From NCBI GenBank assembly GCA_017591395.1, contig WEDG01005621.1, positions 62,001-126,000 of the forward strand: DNA of 64,000 nt, read 5' to 3'. Positions 12,924-25,510 of this stretch are shown piece after piece. Source of the stretch: Schistocephalus solidus. Its lineage: Eukaryota; Platyhelminthes; Cestoda; Diphyllobothriidea; Diphyllobothriidae. Numbering within the stretch: position 1 is the stretch's first letter; the number at the start of each line of letters is the position of its first letter. The position numbers were made by a program, and so were the translations under genes. Under the pieces are notes generated by a model that saw only the letters and a program-made list of their open reading frames with translations, was not told where the DNA came from and did not search any database.

Positions 12924-15900
12924 TAACTTTTCCTGAGCCTGCTGCATTCATTGCCGATCCTACGAACAACGCCTACTAAATGACTGTGCACTCGGTCGTT
13001 GCGTCGAAACTGGGCTTTCTTTATTATAAGTTCTGGAAACCATCGTGAGAAAATGACTGGAGGTGGCGCCGGAGTAGGCAAGAGGACTGCCAAGTGGTGG
13101 TATTAATTATAGCACAAGTAACATGGACACCTTTTCCTATTTACGTGATTATTTGCACAAAGGTTTTCAGAGGGTGGGGTTGGACGGTGCCAGTGTGTGG
13201 AAAGTCTCGTCCACTGACCCGTCGACTGACCTCATTCTCTACTGTTCACGTCACAGGAACCAGATGATGTTTTTAATAGCTAAGAGGGTGCTTAAGTGCT
13301 ATCGGTCTTGTCAACTGTTCCCACATCGTAAGTGAAACCTCGACCTGGCCACTCAGAGTGATCAGGACACCGGGTTACCGGGGCTGTTAATAACTCTCTT
13401 CGCAAGTGGGGGAAGGAGGTAAGAACTGGGAGAGACAAGATATGATAAACGCATCTCGAAGAGGCTGGTGACGTTCACTTTATGCTGACCTATTACTTGC
13501 AGGATTACGGTTAGAGCTATAGATGTAAGATGGGTTCCCGTATTTCGTCAGTATTTGAAGTTCGCTTGAGCGGTTATCCATCGACTTACGTATTCAGCGG
13601 GATATAATCATGGGAAGGATAGCTTGACTACTGTACAGGTGAGTAAGTTAACAAATCTGAAAGGTCCTGGCTGGAGGCTACCATTCGAGAGCAGCACGTG
13701 TTATGTTCTCCTCCAACGGCCGCTAGTCCCAGACGCGGGTTGGAGACCGGGCATTGGGCTCGGACTACGGCATCATGGACAGGGTTCACGTAAAACCTCT
13801 ATTGACATTCTTTCAAGTGGTATAGTATTTCTGCAGTATTGCTGTATTTGCTGAAACAGATGCGAACACCTCTTCTGGCCAACCTAATTTCGCTCGTATC
13901 AGCCTTCGCGATGATGGCTATCTGTAAGAGACTAAAGACTTAGTCTAATAATCCTATTGTGCCACACGAAGGTTGAAGGGCGAAACACAATCCTTACGTC
14001 TCTCCTGCAGACAAAACAAGCCGGTACACTGAGAAGATGAACTGCCGGAAAGGACCCATTGAAGCAATTCGCCTCAGATACTTTTGCGTAATTTAAGAAG
14101 CAACATTAAATAAATTGCACTCATGGTCTTTTTATGATGCCAGATTTTGAACCAAAATAAAGGAGGCTAATCAATATTCTCGAGAAAGCGTGAGAGAAAG
14201 AGCTTCATGGAAGATTTGTTGTCAGTTTACTAATGGTATGATTCGATTCTGGAACATCTATAGGGCCAAACCCCAGTCCGTACGTGTATGCCTATTCGTC
14301 TGTTTTGCACATTTGATTGACTCGAGGCCAGATTTTTAAGAAAACAGCCCTATTCATCTATGCCGATGGTGAACGTTCGCTACACCCACAACCAGGCCTC
14401 ATCTTCGCTCGTTTAGAATTCACCATTTGGCCAAAGGGCGAAATACGTCCTCCAGCCAGTAACAAGAAAGAGTAAGTCGCATGCCAAAATTGTGGGCAAC
14501 TGGTTTAGCCACGATTGTTGGGCGTTTCACCAATTTTGTATGTTTGATATCTGATAGGTCAAAACACGCAATTCTTTCGAAGTGGACTGCATGGACTTCT
14601 CTCACTGAGAGGTGTTAAAAATAAGCCAAATCGTTTTCTTATATTGGTTTGATACTCTTCAGCCATGAACTGTTGGCGACATGCATGCGATGGCACAAGT
14701 AGAATCACAAATAATTACGGTCTGTATTGGTGACCGAATTTCCGAGTCTTTTAGAATGGAACGGTAACGGTAGATTTTGTACAGCACCAAAAAGCCAGAA
14801 ACCTCAGACTCGTGTTTTGATTTATGCTTGACGATGGAAAGGTGTGCAATTCCTGAAGATTTCACGACAGAACAATTATCCTTTTTATACTGGTTTCAAA
14901 GCAACAGGATTCGGCCGAAGTCCTTGCGGGTGAAACTGGCAATGAAGTCATCCCAGGGCTTCCAAGCCACTATCCATTATGGCTTTAAATTCTTGGAGAC
15001 CTTATAACAGATGAGCACTCTCAACTTCATAACTTCAAAGAGAAAAAATAAGAACCCATGCAAATATGCAGGGACCGTAATACCTTTTATTACCCTCTGT
15101 AATGCCCACCTGTAAAACCCCTATTACCACCCGGTAAGTATTACACGAGCCTAGGGATTTTGGCTTTGTCCGTGTTGTATATAACCTACCGTTACTATAT
15201 TTTTAGGTGATCAGAGGGGTAAAGTCAACTAAAATTTCAGTCATCTACCATCCAGAATGGCTAAGCACAACAGTTAAGCGAACTAGGAGCGCACGAGAGG
15301 ACACTGGTTACAGCGACAGAATAGGTATGTCCAATGACAGGCAACTATGCATTAAGCGCTGAATGGAGAGCAATCTTCCTAGAAAGTCAGTGCTGGTACG
15401 TCTAGTAAGTGAAGAATTGCGTAACATTTGAATCTTTTAAACTCTGCCTCTCCTGTGTGCTCGACGGCCCTGCAGATTATTGTCAGGTTGACATCATTCG
15501 TTCTCCGGCAGTCTCCTAATAATTGGTGCTTCGGTTAATTGTACTTGTTCAAACTGGAGTCAAGGAAATGCATAACTGCTGTACATGAGGCAGTTAGTTG
15601 CCCTAAGTTCCTGATTTACCACCGTTGATGAGTCTAAAAACCTACTCTACAGTTATTCAGACTTATGTATGTGTAATTACTTAATGTAATACATTTTGAT
15701 GTTGTTTTCTACTCCCGTACTTTGGAATCTACGAAACCTTTCGTTCGTCCTAAGCTATCATCTGCGCACCAGTTAAATCTAACTAAAAAGCGCAGAAGTA
15801 CGAATGGAGGGAGCATTCGGGGGTCAGTCCTATACCAGCTATGTAGGTCCTTTTCGCCGGACACTCGTTTGACTGATCCATTCTCATTGGTTGACCATAT

Positions 15901-18392
15901 ATCTGGAACACATATCACGAAAAAGACATAAATGAAAAGGTTCTCACTGGAATATATGACAGAGCATCTTCTGGACAAAAAGTCCTTTATTCATAAATGG
16001 AAAACTGTCCTACTAGCGAAAAAATAAATGCAATGGTCTTCTTCCTCGCATTGTTTCTGATAATTTAACTTCCTAATTGGCATTTTGTTACTTTGAATAA
16101 TTCATTCTTATCTAAAAATTCAATGAATTCACGCTTAATGTTTTTTCACGGATAAACGCTTTCACTCGCCAATTTAACATTTCCGTCTATTTCCTGCGCA
16201 GAGCATTACTTAACTGAGGTATTATTCTTTTTGAATTAACAAAATGTGCAATATTTATTCTACTTTAATTCAACGCAACATATACTGGTTTATAAAGCAA
16301 GGGTTGTCCAAGTAACAAAAGCTTTAAAAGCGGTAAGACCTAATTTTTTGTGGGAATTTCCGTTGAAAATTTCAGATTGGTTGACAAGTGTAAGTGTGCT
16401 GTTAACCTATTTTCGTCAAATTATTACACTCATATGGGGTTCTTTCAGTTGAGTAAAAAACTGCTGATCAGAAAGTATCACACAGTTCCTAGATTCGGCC
16501 CTTTTAGTATGCTCTTTCCTTTCATAGCAATGAGACGCAAAGTAATATCTACGATACACACAGGAACGCCAGGTGTCAGATTTTGCTTAAAGACAATCTG
16601 ATCAAAGCACTTTTGAAATATAGCTGCAATAGCAATTTTCAGCGAGTTTAAATATGATGAATTGAGAGGTCAATATTATATACAGAACTGACTGCTTGCC
16701 AATTAACTTGCAAATAACTTTGATTTGATGCATTTAATGAACTAAACCATGACAGCACCTTATGTAAGTAATTCAAAGTGTTCGAGTTTAACGTTCTGTA
16801 CCTGACATATAATTGACGGAACACTATACGTTGGTTTCACATGCAGATCTCCCACTTTTCTTTAGTCTGAAGGCTAAAACACAACATTCATGACGGGCGG
16901 TGGCAGTAACCCGTGATGTCACAATGCTGAATCATTAAACTCACAGACATCCGAAATTTTCTGACAAAGACAAGGGAAACTGTAATGGCCATTTCCAGCT
17001 TATTAGCCGTCATCCACCAACCCGCATACATATTTTGAGGAAATTCCTTACGCTAAATTGTACCTTACAGCGATGTGTCCTTATTTTTGAATTCGGTGTG
17101 TGCAGCTATCAGTCATAATATGTTAACTCGCTCTTTTAAAGAAGTTCAACTGAATATGTTCAAGCATCAGGTGTTTGGATGTGTCCTTTGGCGATTAAAT
17201 GAAATCCTATCAATGTACCATTGGGTCTAAAAATTAATTCCTTTATTTTGCGTCGGAGTGATGCAGACGCACTTTTGAAGTGGCCTGAATTTTTTCGAAA
17301 GAGTCTCTTTAAAACACAGAAGAACATATATTACGTTAATTCGTGCAATGTGCCGGTGGCTTTAGAATGCCAACCTAATATGGCTAGATTATGGAGTAAA
17401 CTTTTGTTCTCTGATCAAGTTCCCATTAGGCGTGACATGGATTATTTGTGACTCATTTGGAAGAGTTGGAATCCCGAGTAAGACAAGATATGTTGTTGAG
17501 GAAAGGGTTACAAAAAGATGTTAACAGTAAAGAGTTTTTAAACGTTTTTTACCTTCTAAAAAAACGTCAAATCAAAGGCCATGATAGCTGCTCTCAAGAC
17601 AAAAAGTCAAATGTTTTCATCTTTGCAAGTAGGACAGGTACCAAGCAACTGCTTATCAAGAAATGTCTGAATCATTTACAATAAATATCCCATAGATTTA
17701 TACCTTTATATATGCAACGCTCTTACGGGCATTTTTGGGAATTTTTATGGATAAGCGGGGTATATTCTTTCGGTTGGAATTCGCATATGTTATCATATAC
17801 GAGACAGAGACGGAACTTGGAGGTTTTAAAGCACGCAATTAGTGGACGAATACGTGTTCAAATAACTGAGAAATAAGATGCAGACATAATGAGACACCCG
17901 TAATGAAAAAAATCTAGTTGATCGAATTTCCCTAGAGAGTAAGGAGTTCATTTTAAGTGTAAACCAGAAAGATAGAGCCTTCTGTATTATGCTTTTATTG
18001 TTGAAAATTTTGGATAAAAGCAAATTGAAAATGCTTATAAGAAGTTGAAATTCAAAGGTGATTTAGGTTCTGGAGGAATTAGAAACCAGCGGTTCCTTGA
18101 AAACGTAGGCCTTCCTCTGACTGGGAAATTATTTTTCAAACTTGGACGCAGCAATAGGCATGGCTGGAGAAACGGTTGTTGTGGTAACCCAGCCAAGAGA
18201 GAATATATAAAATGGGCACAAGGAGAGAGTGAGAATGATATTTGATGTAACTTTACGCTCAATGTAGACTTTTAAGATTCATTTGAGGCTGCAGAGCAGT
18301 TTTAAAAATTTGCTACCCGGTAGTCAATACAAACAAGATATTTTTTAATCCCATGCATCAGAAGAAAAGGGGTTATGGGTGTGTCAAGAAAA
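12924..18392. other. Spacer without recognised genes
   Basis: Short frames only. At 17221-17684 two plus frames abut (76 and 78 codons) without a recognised domain. At 15077-15144 there are irregular TATTACC/GTAATACC repeats. Composition becomes more AT-rich from about 16 kb. Confidence 0.55.
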
Positions 18393-18449
18393 CGTTCGCT
18401 GTACTAAAGCCTTCCGCTTGCTGGCGTGGCTTCGAATCCTACCGAGGCC
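18393..18449 (+). pseudogene. 5'-truncated tRNA-like module, array unit 0
   Basis: Only the anticodon, variable and T arms remain, from CGTTCGCTGTACTAAAGCC to ACCGAGGCC. The missing 5' half is replaced by GGTTATGGGTGTGTCAAGAAA (18371-18391). The same replacement is seen in the truncated copy at 30121-30180. Confidence 0.6.
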
Positions 18450-18671
18450 GCCGAGTTTTTCAAAAGCGGGTCAAAGGAATTTTTCAAAGCTGCCAAAATC
18501 CTCTATTAATTAACGGTGCCTAAAAGTCATCTGGTGGATTCTAGATTGATTGCTTAGAAAATCCGGCTTGGGCAGTCAGCTTGCTGCATCAGAATTGGTG
18601 GATTGCATACGTTGCAGTAGGCTGGGCGGGTAATTTGACCCAAGTGTGATTAAACTCACGGCTCCCGGTGA

Positions 18672-18753
18672 GGCCTCGTAGCTCAGTTGGCTAGAGCGTT
18701 GGCTGTACTCAAGCCTTCCCCTTGCTGGCATGGGTTCGAATCCCACGGAGGCC
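18672..18753 (+). pseudogene. Serine-tRNA-like module, array unit 1
   Basis: The 82 bp can fold as a class II tRNA. Acceptor GGCCTCG pairs with GGAGGCC in six of seven positions, D stem GCTC/GAGC is intact, anticodon stem GGCT/AGCC encloses GTACTCA, and a long variable arm precedes a T arm with GGTTCGAATCC (B-box-like). TAGCTCAGTTGG is A-box-like. The anticodon would be ACT. A TTTT run 8 bp downstream could stop pol III. The mismatches argue for a derived copy. Confidence 0.55.
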
Positions 18754-18974
18754 GCCGAGGTTTTCACAAATGGGTTGAAGGAATTATTCACATCTGCCAA
18801 AATCCTCTATTTATTAATTGTGCCTGGTAGTCATCTGGTGGATTTTACATTGATTGCTTAGGAAAGCCTGCTTTGTCAGTCAGCTTGCTGTATCCAAATT
18901 GGTGGATTCCATACGTTGCAGTAGGCTGGGCGGGAACTTGACCCAAGTGTGATTAAACTAACGGTTCCCGGTGG

Positions 18975-19056
18975 GGCCTCTTAGCTTAGTTGGCTAGAGC
19001 GTTGGCTGTACTAAAGCCTTCCGCTTGCTGGCGTGGATTCGAATCCCACCGACGCC
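18975..19056 (+). pseudogene. Serine-tRNA-like module, array unit 2
   Basis: Same fold as unit 1, with loop GTACTAA. It is more decayed: acceptor GGCCTCT against CGACGCC has two mismatches, the D arm is changed to GCTTAG, and the B-box is GATTCGAATCC. Only TTT follows, so no good terminator is visible. Confidence 0.5.
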
Positions 19057-19278
19057 GCCGAGTATTTCAAAAGCGGGTCAAAGGAATTTTTCAAAGCTGC
19101 CAAAATCCTCTATTAATTAACGGTGCCTAAATGTCATCTGGTGGATTCTAGATTGATTGCTTAGAAAATCCGGCTTGGGCAGTCAGCTTGCTGCATCAGA
19201 ATTGGTGGATTGCATACGTTGCAGTAGGCTGGGCGGGTAATTTGACCCAAGTGTGATTAAACTCACAGCTCCCGGTAG

Positions 19279-19360
19279 GGCCTCGTAGCTCAGTTTATTA
19301 GAGCGTTGGCTGTACTCAAGCCTTCCCCTTGCTGGCCTGGGTTCGAATCCCACGGAGGCC
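19279..19360 (+). pseudogene. Serine-tRNA-like module, array unit 3
   Basis: Head of the last unit. The D-loop differs (AGTTTATTA instead of AGTTGGCTA). Acceptor and T arm are as in unit 1, and the anticodon loop is GTACTCA. The unit tail breaks off near 19425 after CCTCTATTTA, where unrelated sequence begins. Confidence 0.5.
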
Positions 19361-22300
19361 GCCGAGACTTTCACATGTTGGTCAAAGGAATTATTCAAAT
19401 CTGCCAAAATCCTCTATTTAACCCATTCGAGATAAAAAAATGTTGCCATTTTCCAATAGGCACTCTGGATCTTAGTTCGTGGTCCCCGTTTTCGGCTTCT
19501 GGTGTTTTCTTGGAATCGTTTTTCACAAACTGTTTTTATTTTCAAATATAGTTCCTATTCGTATCCTAAAATGCGTTCTTTTACACAGTCTGGTGTAGGG
19601 GGCTTAAATAATTACTGTTACGGCATTTAATTGGAGGCGTTTTACGCTTTCAATTGATAAGCAACTTGTGATGAAATAAATAACAACAGAAAACTATACT
19701 AGCGTTCGCTTTCAAGAATAACCACAATATGGGTTACTTCATGAAGGTATCAGCGTTCCAAATTTTATTCTTATAAATCTCACATAAACAGGATTCATTT
19801 TGTTTTGTGAGATATTGCTGAAAATAAAGGATAACTGAAGTGACATTTTCATCAATCAGTGTTTCCTTACCTACACCACAGATTAGTAGTTTAAACGCTG
19901 GGTAAAATGGCGTTTTTGAACAATATGTTCGGGTTCCGTCAATCGCGCTTATGAATATTAATGATTATGCTATAATAATGCTAACTGATATGGTCTAGTT
20001 GAAAAATTGATCACAGTCTTGCTAAGTTCTCCGAATGGATACCATGCAGGCCACTGCAAATTAGGAATAAGCTGAGATAAAAACATTCCGAGCATAAATA
20101 CCTGGCTTATGAGATAAGATCACCCTACATACCATTGAGATTACCGACATTAAGTATTCAGTTCAAGTTTAAAATACTTTCTACCAAGGTGAACCTCGCT
20201 GAGTTCTGGTATTTTACAATACAGAGATGGTTTTCCGGCTGTCTATTGTCCAAGTCTGCAGAAAGCTAGCCCTCTTAGTGGATCAAACTCCAATTTTCCA
20301 TAGATAATGAACCAGGCATATTGAGATTTGTGAGCAGAGCAGATAGAGAAATGTCGTTCTCACGCATGATCATTTGTCTATCAGTTGAGCTGCAAGTAGA
20401 AGTCTACCTCTCATACGTTCGATTGCTGCGTGCACTTAAATTGAGGTAATATATCATTCGATTTTTATGACGTAGCTTCTCATAGCGAAACACCATATGA
20501 GATACGAAAAATGCACTGCTTCTTCTCCAACTCCAAGAGGTGGACGCCCAAAACACATATGGCAGTTGAGGAAACCGTTTTTTTAAACCTGTCGTCCGCC
20601 TTTCTCTGCCATAATAGTTTGCTTACTTCACTCTTTTTATTGCGAAAATTTTTCATTAGTAAAGTTTTGACGTCATGTGAGCACTTATTTATTTGCACGC
20701 AGCTGATCTTCGTAATGATTTTCTACTGCTAATGACGAGTTTTTTCAGTGCAGTTGTTTTTTTAAAAATGTGTCGTAAAATAATTTAGGCTAAAAGCTAC
20801 GCTTAGGCATAGGCATTTAGATAAGTGAACGGGCACAAATTAAATGTGTGAGAGAGTATTTTTAAAAATTCAAAATTCCTTGCGGTTAGACACCGTCCCT
20901 GTCACTACGTTTGCCTACAATTAATAAGGCGGCCTTACGTCATAAGACACGGAGTGCTTGTAAGAGAGAAACGTTTATTTGTTTTCTATTTGAAAACTGC
21001 GGGAATAACGCAAACAAAGATGAATGAGCATTACATGAGGTCTGTTTTCGTCTTTTTCTTCAAAAATACGTGCATTCATGTCTGAAAGAAAGCATGAAAA
21101 ACAGAAAAAATGGATGGCAGAACAAATTCAACTGCCTGTTTACGACATTGTGATCGAACACCTATTAAGCTTTATAGTCCATCTCGACAGCGTGGTTGTA
21201 TTGGTGATTATGCAGTCAAAATATAAGCCTGTATTTCGTTTGACAGATGTGCGTTAGAAAATATATCAGTGTCTCTCATTGTCAATTACGTTTTGTTCCA
21301 TTCATTATTTTCTATCGGATTTCAAATACGAAATTGAAGGCATGAAAACCAAATTTTATTTCATTCTGTGGTGTTTTTTGTTGCATGATCTAATTAAAGG
21401 CGACAAATCTCAAAGTTAACCTTAAAACAACGTCCAGTTTTGGAGTAAATTCACGTTTCTAAAAATCATTCGTGCTAATTTTTACCATATAAAAAGTAAG
21501 TTAATGAGCTTCTTATGCTTGAATTCCCTTTGGGTTCCTCCCTATAAATTCATCCTGGTACTAAGAAGAATGTCTCTATACGACCTTAAGACTTATATGA
21601 GGCTGTTAAGTAAATTGGAGAGCATTTATTTCTCATTTAGATTCCAAAGAGAACCAAGTGAAGGTTTAAATCGTAGAGTACCAAAGGCATTTGTTGTTCA
21701 TCATAAAAGGTTAGTTAATTTTTCTCAATAATTCATGAAGACTATGGTCATATATTTTTAAAGTTTTTTTGACAAGTGATAGGTTGGATCCATAAAGCAA
21801 GATTTTGTAGGTGATCAGGCATACCAAGTAGGATTAAAATATACGCAAAACCTCTATAGGTACCTCAAAAATCAGTGCGGATCTCATGTTACAAAGGGTT
21901 GACATCACTTATGTGTCGTATAAACTTACACCAGGGAAGTTTTCAAACTAAAAAGCTTGACTACTATGACCTTTATAATAACATATGGTATTTAGCAGAT
22001 GGTTACGACTTGTACCAGTAAACATTGCAAATGTGAAATATAAAGCTTAAAAGACTGTAGTGATAAATTTTAAGGTTAGATGTTATAATGGCCGTGAGTA
22101 AAAAATATTTCTTTGTATTTGTCATCCATATTGCTACGAAACCCTCGGAGGATTTTCACTGCATTATAATTCGCCTGGTAATGGAGTTATCTTTACTTAT
22201 CATTAACCTTATTGCCGTCAAAAAGTTAGCCAGAGATGACTTAAGGTAGATCAACTTCTAAACTAGACACATCTTCTTCCTGTTCCAGCATCCCACTTTG

Positions 22301-22870
22301 ACCACTCTTTGATGTTAACGAAGAAATGAAGTTTGAAAGCTGTTTCATTATTTATGGCTGTCAAGTAAATGTTTCTCAAAACCTTTAACGTGTCAGTTAA
22401 CACATAAGAAACAATAGCTGATACGATTCTACCTATTATGCCAAGAGTTAAACTACTGCGTGTTTTACTTGCCACACATTCATATTCTGATGGAGGGTTT
22501 AAATTATGGTTATTTTAAGTAGAAATTTCAATGCACTCAGCCAGATGTTTACATTAATGAGCTGAAGTAAGTCTAACTCCAGGCCAAAATAGAGGAATGG
22601 CTTTTCCCTGTTGCCAAACGCTGAGAAAAATAATTTTTGTTCCACCCCTGAGCTAATAGACATTCTAACAATTTCCAGAATGAAATGCAACTATGAATAG
22701 CAAACCGATTTGTTGAAAGTTCCGTTAAAGTATGCAGAAAATAAGTCAAACGCATTCATAATACAATATGGTTATCTTTCGTAGCTTTCGTATATTCGCC
22801 CTTATTACATAAAGTAAATAAGAATATTTCCTTTACCCTCAAAAATAGTTTCTAGAGAGCGTTGGGGTTT

Positions 22871-23365
22871 TTAGGCGGTAAAAATAAATAAATAATCCAA
22901 AATGATATGGACAACGCCAGGGTAGACTGTGTTGGTAACTTCCAGCCTAAAATCCAGCATGAAGCATAAGTAAATCGAGTCCAACGATGTTTTACCTTTG
23001 ACTTGTGTCTGGGCTCTGATGGCGGGCGTGTAAATAACTTTAAGATGAAAGAGGAAGTCGGTGCATATTTCTGATAATTCTAAAGGGTTGCTCCATCGTA
23101 GTTGTTTCCTGATCCTTCGTACGTACACGAAATGAAAATAGCAAAGATGGTTTAGTTTTGACGATGCAGAGTTCCATTTAACACTAGATAACAAAATGTT
23201 TAACAGAGAAAGTTCAACCCCACAATAACGGCAGTATATTAAAAAATTCACCATCAACTTCAATGATCTTGACATATAAGAAATATTCCTTTCATTTTTC
23301 AACATTTTCCCAGTCTTTGCAAACGTTCGGTCATCTCTGTGAATGTTTTTTTGAAAAACCAGCAA
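22871..23365 (-). CDS. Unrecognised 164-codon open frame
   Basis: This is the longest uninterrupted frame in the window, unusual for such AT-rich DNA. It is rich in Leu, Ile, Tyr and basic residues (YFHFVYVRRIRKQLRW). No family was recognised and there is no signal peptide or clear membrane pattern. Listed because of its length only. Confidence 0.15.
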   Translation of the reverse strand: MLVFQKNIHRDDRTFAKTGKMLKNERNISYMSRSLKLMVNFLIYCRYCGVELSLLNILLSSVKWNSASSKLNHLCYFHFVYVRRIRKQLRWSNPLELSEICTDFLFHLKVIYTPAIRAQTQVKGKTSLDSIYLCFMLDFRLEVTNTVYPGVVHIILDYLFIFTA

Positions 23366-23399
23366 AACATTTGAATACCGAAAAAGACTTAAAAGGAAC

Positions 23400-23660
23400 T
23401 AGGACCACCATGTGCCCCCTAAAAGGGCCGCGTAGTAAATGCGCTGGACCAAGAAGTGGGCTGGATCATGGCATGGCAGGCGATTTTGGGGGACGTGTTC
23501 CACAAAAAATTGACGTAGTTTAGTTTTTGGTGGCACGCGTAGGTGCAGGCTCAGGCCATGCCCACCACCTCTACCCGATCCCACCTCTGGCCTTCTTGGC
23601 TATGTCTTGACACTGGACGCACGTGTGTGAGCGGAGAGAGAGAGCGCGGTAGATTTAGCA
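23400..23660. other. Locally GC-rich block, probable repeat, unidentified
   Basis: A sharply GC-richer stretch inside AT-rich DNA, including GGGGGACGTGTTCC, GGTGCAGGCTCAGGCCATGC and a GA run (GAGAGAGAGAGCGCGG at about 23634). Short frames on both strands have no recognised domain. The abrupt composition change suggests an inserted repeat. Confidence 0.35.
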
Positions 23661-25231
23661 CCCGTTTACTATCACTTAAAACTAATTCATGCGTATGTCA
23701 CTGTCCCCGCAACTTTGTGCTGTGGAGCGCGCGGTGGACCTTGACGGATACGTCTGTTAAACTGTCAACGTTAACATTAAGCATCCGACTCTTTTAAGCC
23801 AACGGCCTATACAGCAGTCAGACGGATTTGCCATAGGTGCACCTCTTCCCTCCATAAACAATGAATTTGCAGGTCAAAAGTGAAATATAAATGCTTTATT
23901 TAATTTTCCTTTTGCCTTTTGTAGAAGGCTTATTGGCGGCTCCTGCATTCACCGCGCATCGTTACGTGTGGTGCACAGTGTGGTCTTTAGTATGGGTTTT
24001 GGAAAGTTCGGTTAACAACGCTCTTTTTCACGCTCCGCGCGTGGCTAATTATCTTAACATCTCCTGCCTTCACGTGTTTGGATTCACGACATTTTCTCTG
24101 AAACCTAATTAATATTTATTCGCATTTGCATCAGAGGTCTAGGAAATTTGCGAAATCCTCGAAAAACCCAGAAAAGTGCCTTTCTCCGATTTTCGGATTT
24201 AGTTATAAGTGTTCAGGTTTTTAAATTTAACCTCATTGCGAATTATTTGGTGCTGGAAATTCCACAGTGTTTGAAAACTTAAAGACGTACAAGAATTAAT
24301 GTTAGACATCCTTCAGAAATAAAGCGCTTAATATGGAAGCATTGCTTTCTACATAGAATACTGTACTGCTACCCATTCGCAAATTTTCCCACCTTATAAA
24401 CGCTTGTGATTGCATAAACATAAGGAAATATTCATGTTAATATTCTCTCATGCAATAGCTGAGAAATTTTAAGTTAAACTAAATGTTAATTTAACCAAAT
24501 AAGTAAAGAATTAACAGTACTATACCGCAGCGCAATGCGCTAGAATGAAAAGATGTTACTGTTCTCTTATCAAAAATGCTCGATTTCTCCTGATTCGCAC
24601 CGGGTTATGGAATCCAACTCTACGGCTCTGGAAAATTCCCAGCACAGAATATGGTGATGGACAGTACTGCGGTTTGTACCCAAATAAGAGTCAAAAAGTC
24701 ATTACTAGAACCGTTCATATCTCACGTTGCGGCAAATACCACGCATGTACTAAATCCAAAACGTAACATGAATAAATTTCTGATTTAACTGATCAGCTAA
24801 AATTATTTCTTCGAAAATGTGAGCATCAGCAATTTTCAAAATTTAACCAGCTTTGTCGAGGTTGCCTCGAGTTGGGAGCTTTTTTATTTCCCCAGGACTA
24901 CTGCTGTGTGTTTGGCCATCCACGGCGCAGTAGGCTCTCATATTTCGGACAGAATTGCTACGTCTCCCACTGCAACAGATCTGGTTAACCACTTCCGACG
25001 TTTTCTGCCTTACCAGTGGGTCAGTCGTTTTCATGACTTCACGCTAGAAGGTTGCCCCTGGTCTGTGTGCTGCGTCAAATCCAAGGCATGCAAGATAGGG
25101 GTCGATGGCTTCTGAGACTCTTTGACGTATTAGAGTGATTGCAGAACTTTCGGGCCGGTAAGATTCGGTCCCTTATTCTGTTTGAACGCTGAAACGCGTG
25201 CTAGGAAATTGGTTAAGCAGAATAATTCATA

Positions 25232-25510
25232 TTACAAGGTAGCGTGCGGGCAACTGCTGTTTTTAACGCCAGTGTCTGTGAGAAACAATTTAAAGAACTC
25301 AAACAACTGCTGATATTTTGGAACTTGATAATCGGGCCGCAAATAAAAAAGCAATTTTCGCACTACGTGCAAATGGCTGTGTTCAAATCGGGAGCAACCA
25401 AAGTTAAGGGAGCGTGGTGACTGCATACTACAAGACCCATTCAACATATTTTCCGTAGCTGAGTTTGCCTCTGATGTTGTATCTGAATGTGATTCCAAAA
25501 CGTCAACCAA
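25232..25510 (-). CDS. Unrecognised 92-codon open frame, protein-like composition
   Basis: The frame is balanced in composition (VDVLESHSDTTSEAN..., then LLFYLRPDYQVPKYQQLFEF, ending VKNSSCPHATL) and looks less random than its neighbours. I do not recognise a domain. Splice signals around it were not resolved. It may be a remnant of a mobile element or chance. Confidence 0.15.
   Translation of the reverse strand: MVDVLESHSDTTSEANSATENMLNGSCSMQSPRSLNFGCSRFEHSHLHVVRKLLFYLRPDYQVPKYQQLFEFFKLFLTDTGVKNSSCPHATL

Larger units (their letters stand above)
18393..19425 (+). repeat. Tandem array of ~304-bp tRNA-headed repeat units
   Basis: Units begin GGCCTCGTAGCTCAGTTGG and recur at 18672, 18975 and 19279 (spacing 303 and 304). 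They are preceded by a 5'-truncated unit from 18393 and end in a partial tail at about 19425. Each unit has a tRNA-like head of 82 bp and a tail of about 221 bp with shared landmarks (CTGCCAAAATCCTC, CATCTGGTGGATT, GCAGTAGGCTGGGCGGG, GACCCAAGTGTGATTAAAC). Inferred: a tRNA-derived SINE arranged as a satellite, or an old tRNA cluster. Minus-strand frames through it are antisense shadows. Confidence 0.9.

Noticed and set aside
18576..19407. Two near-identical 74-codon minus-strand frames (MADVNNSFN... and MADLNNSFD...)
   Set aside because: They run antisense through the tRNA-headed repeat units. Their similarity comes from the repeat itself and they have no domain of their own. Similar predicted proteins in other genomes would be the same artefact.
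18393..19425. CRISPR-like array
   Set aside because: Units are about 304 bp and similar throughout, with no short repeat and unique spacer pattern. The sequence is eukaryotic.
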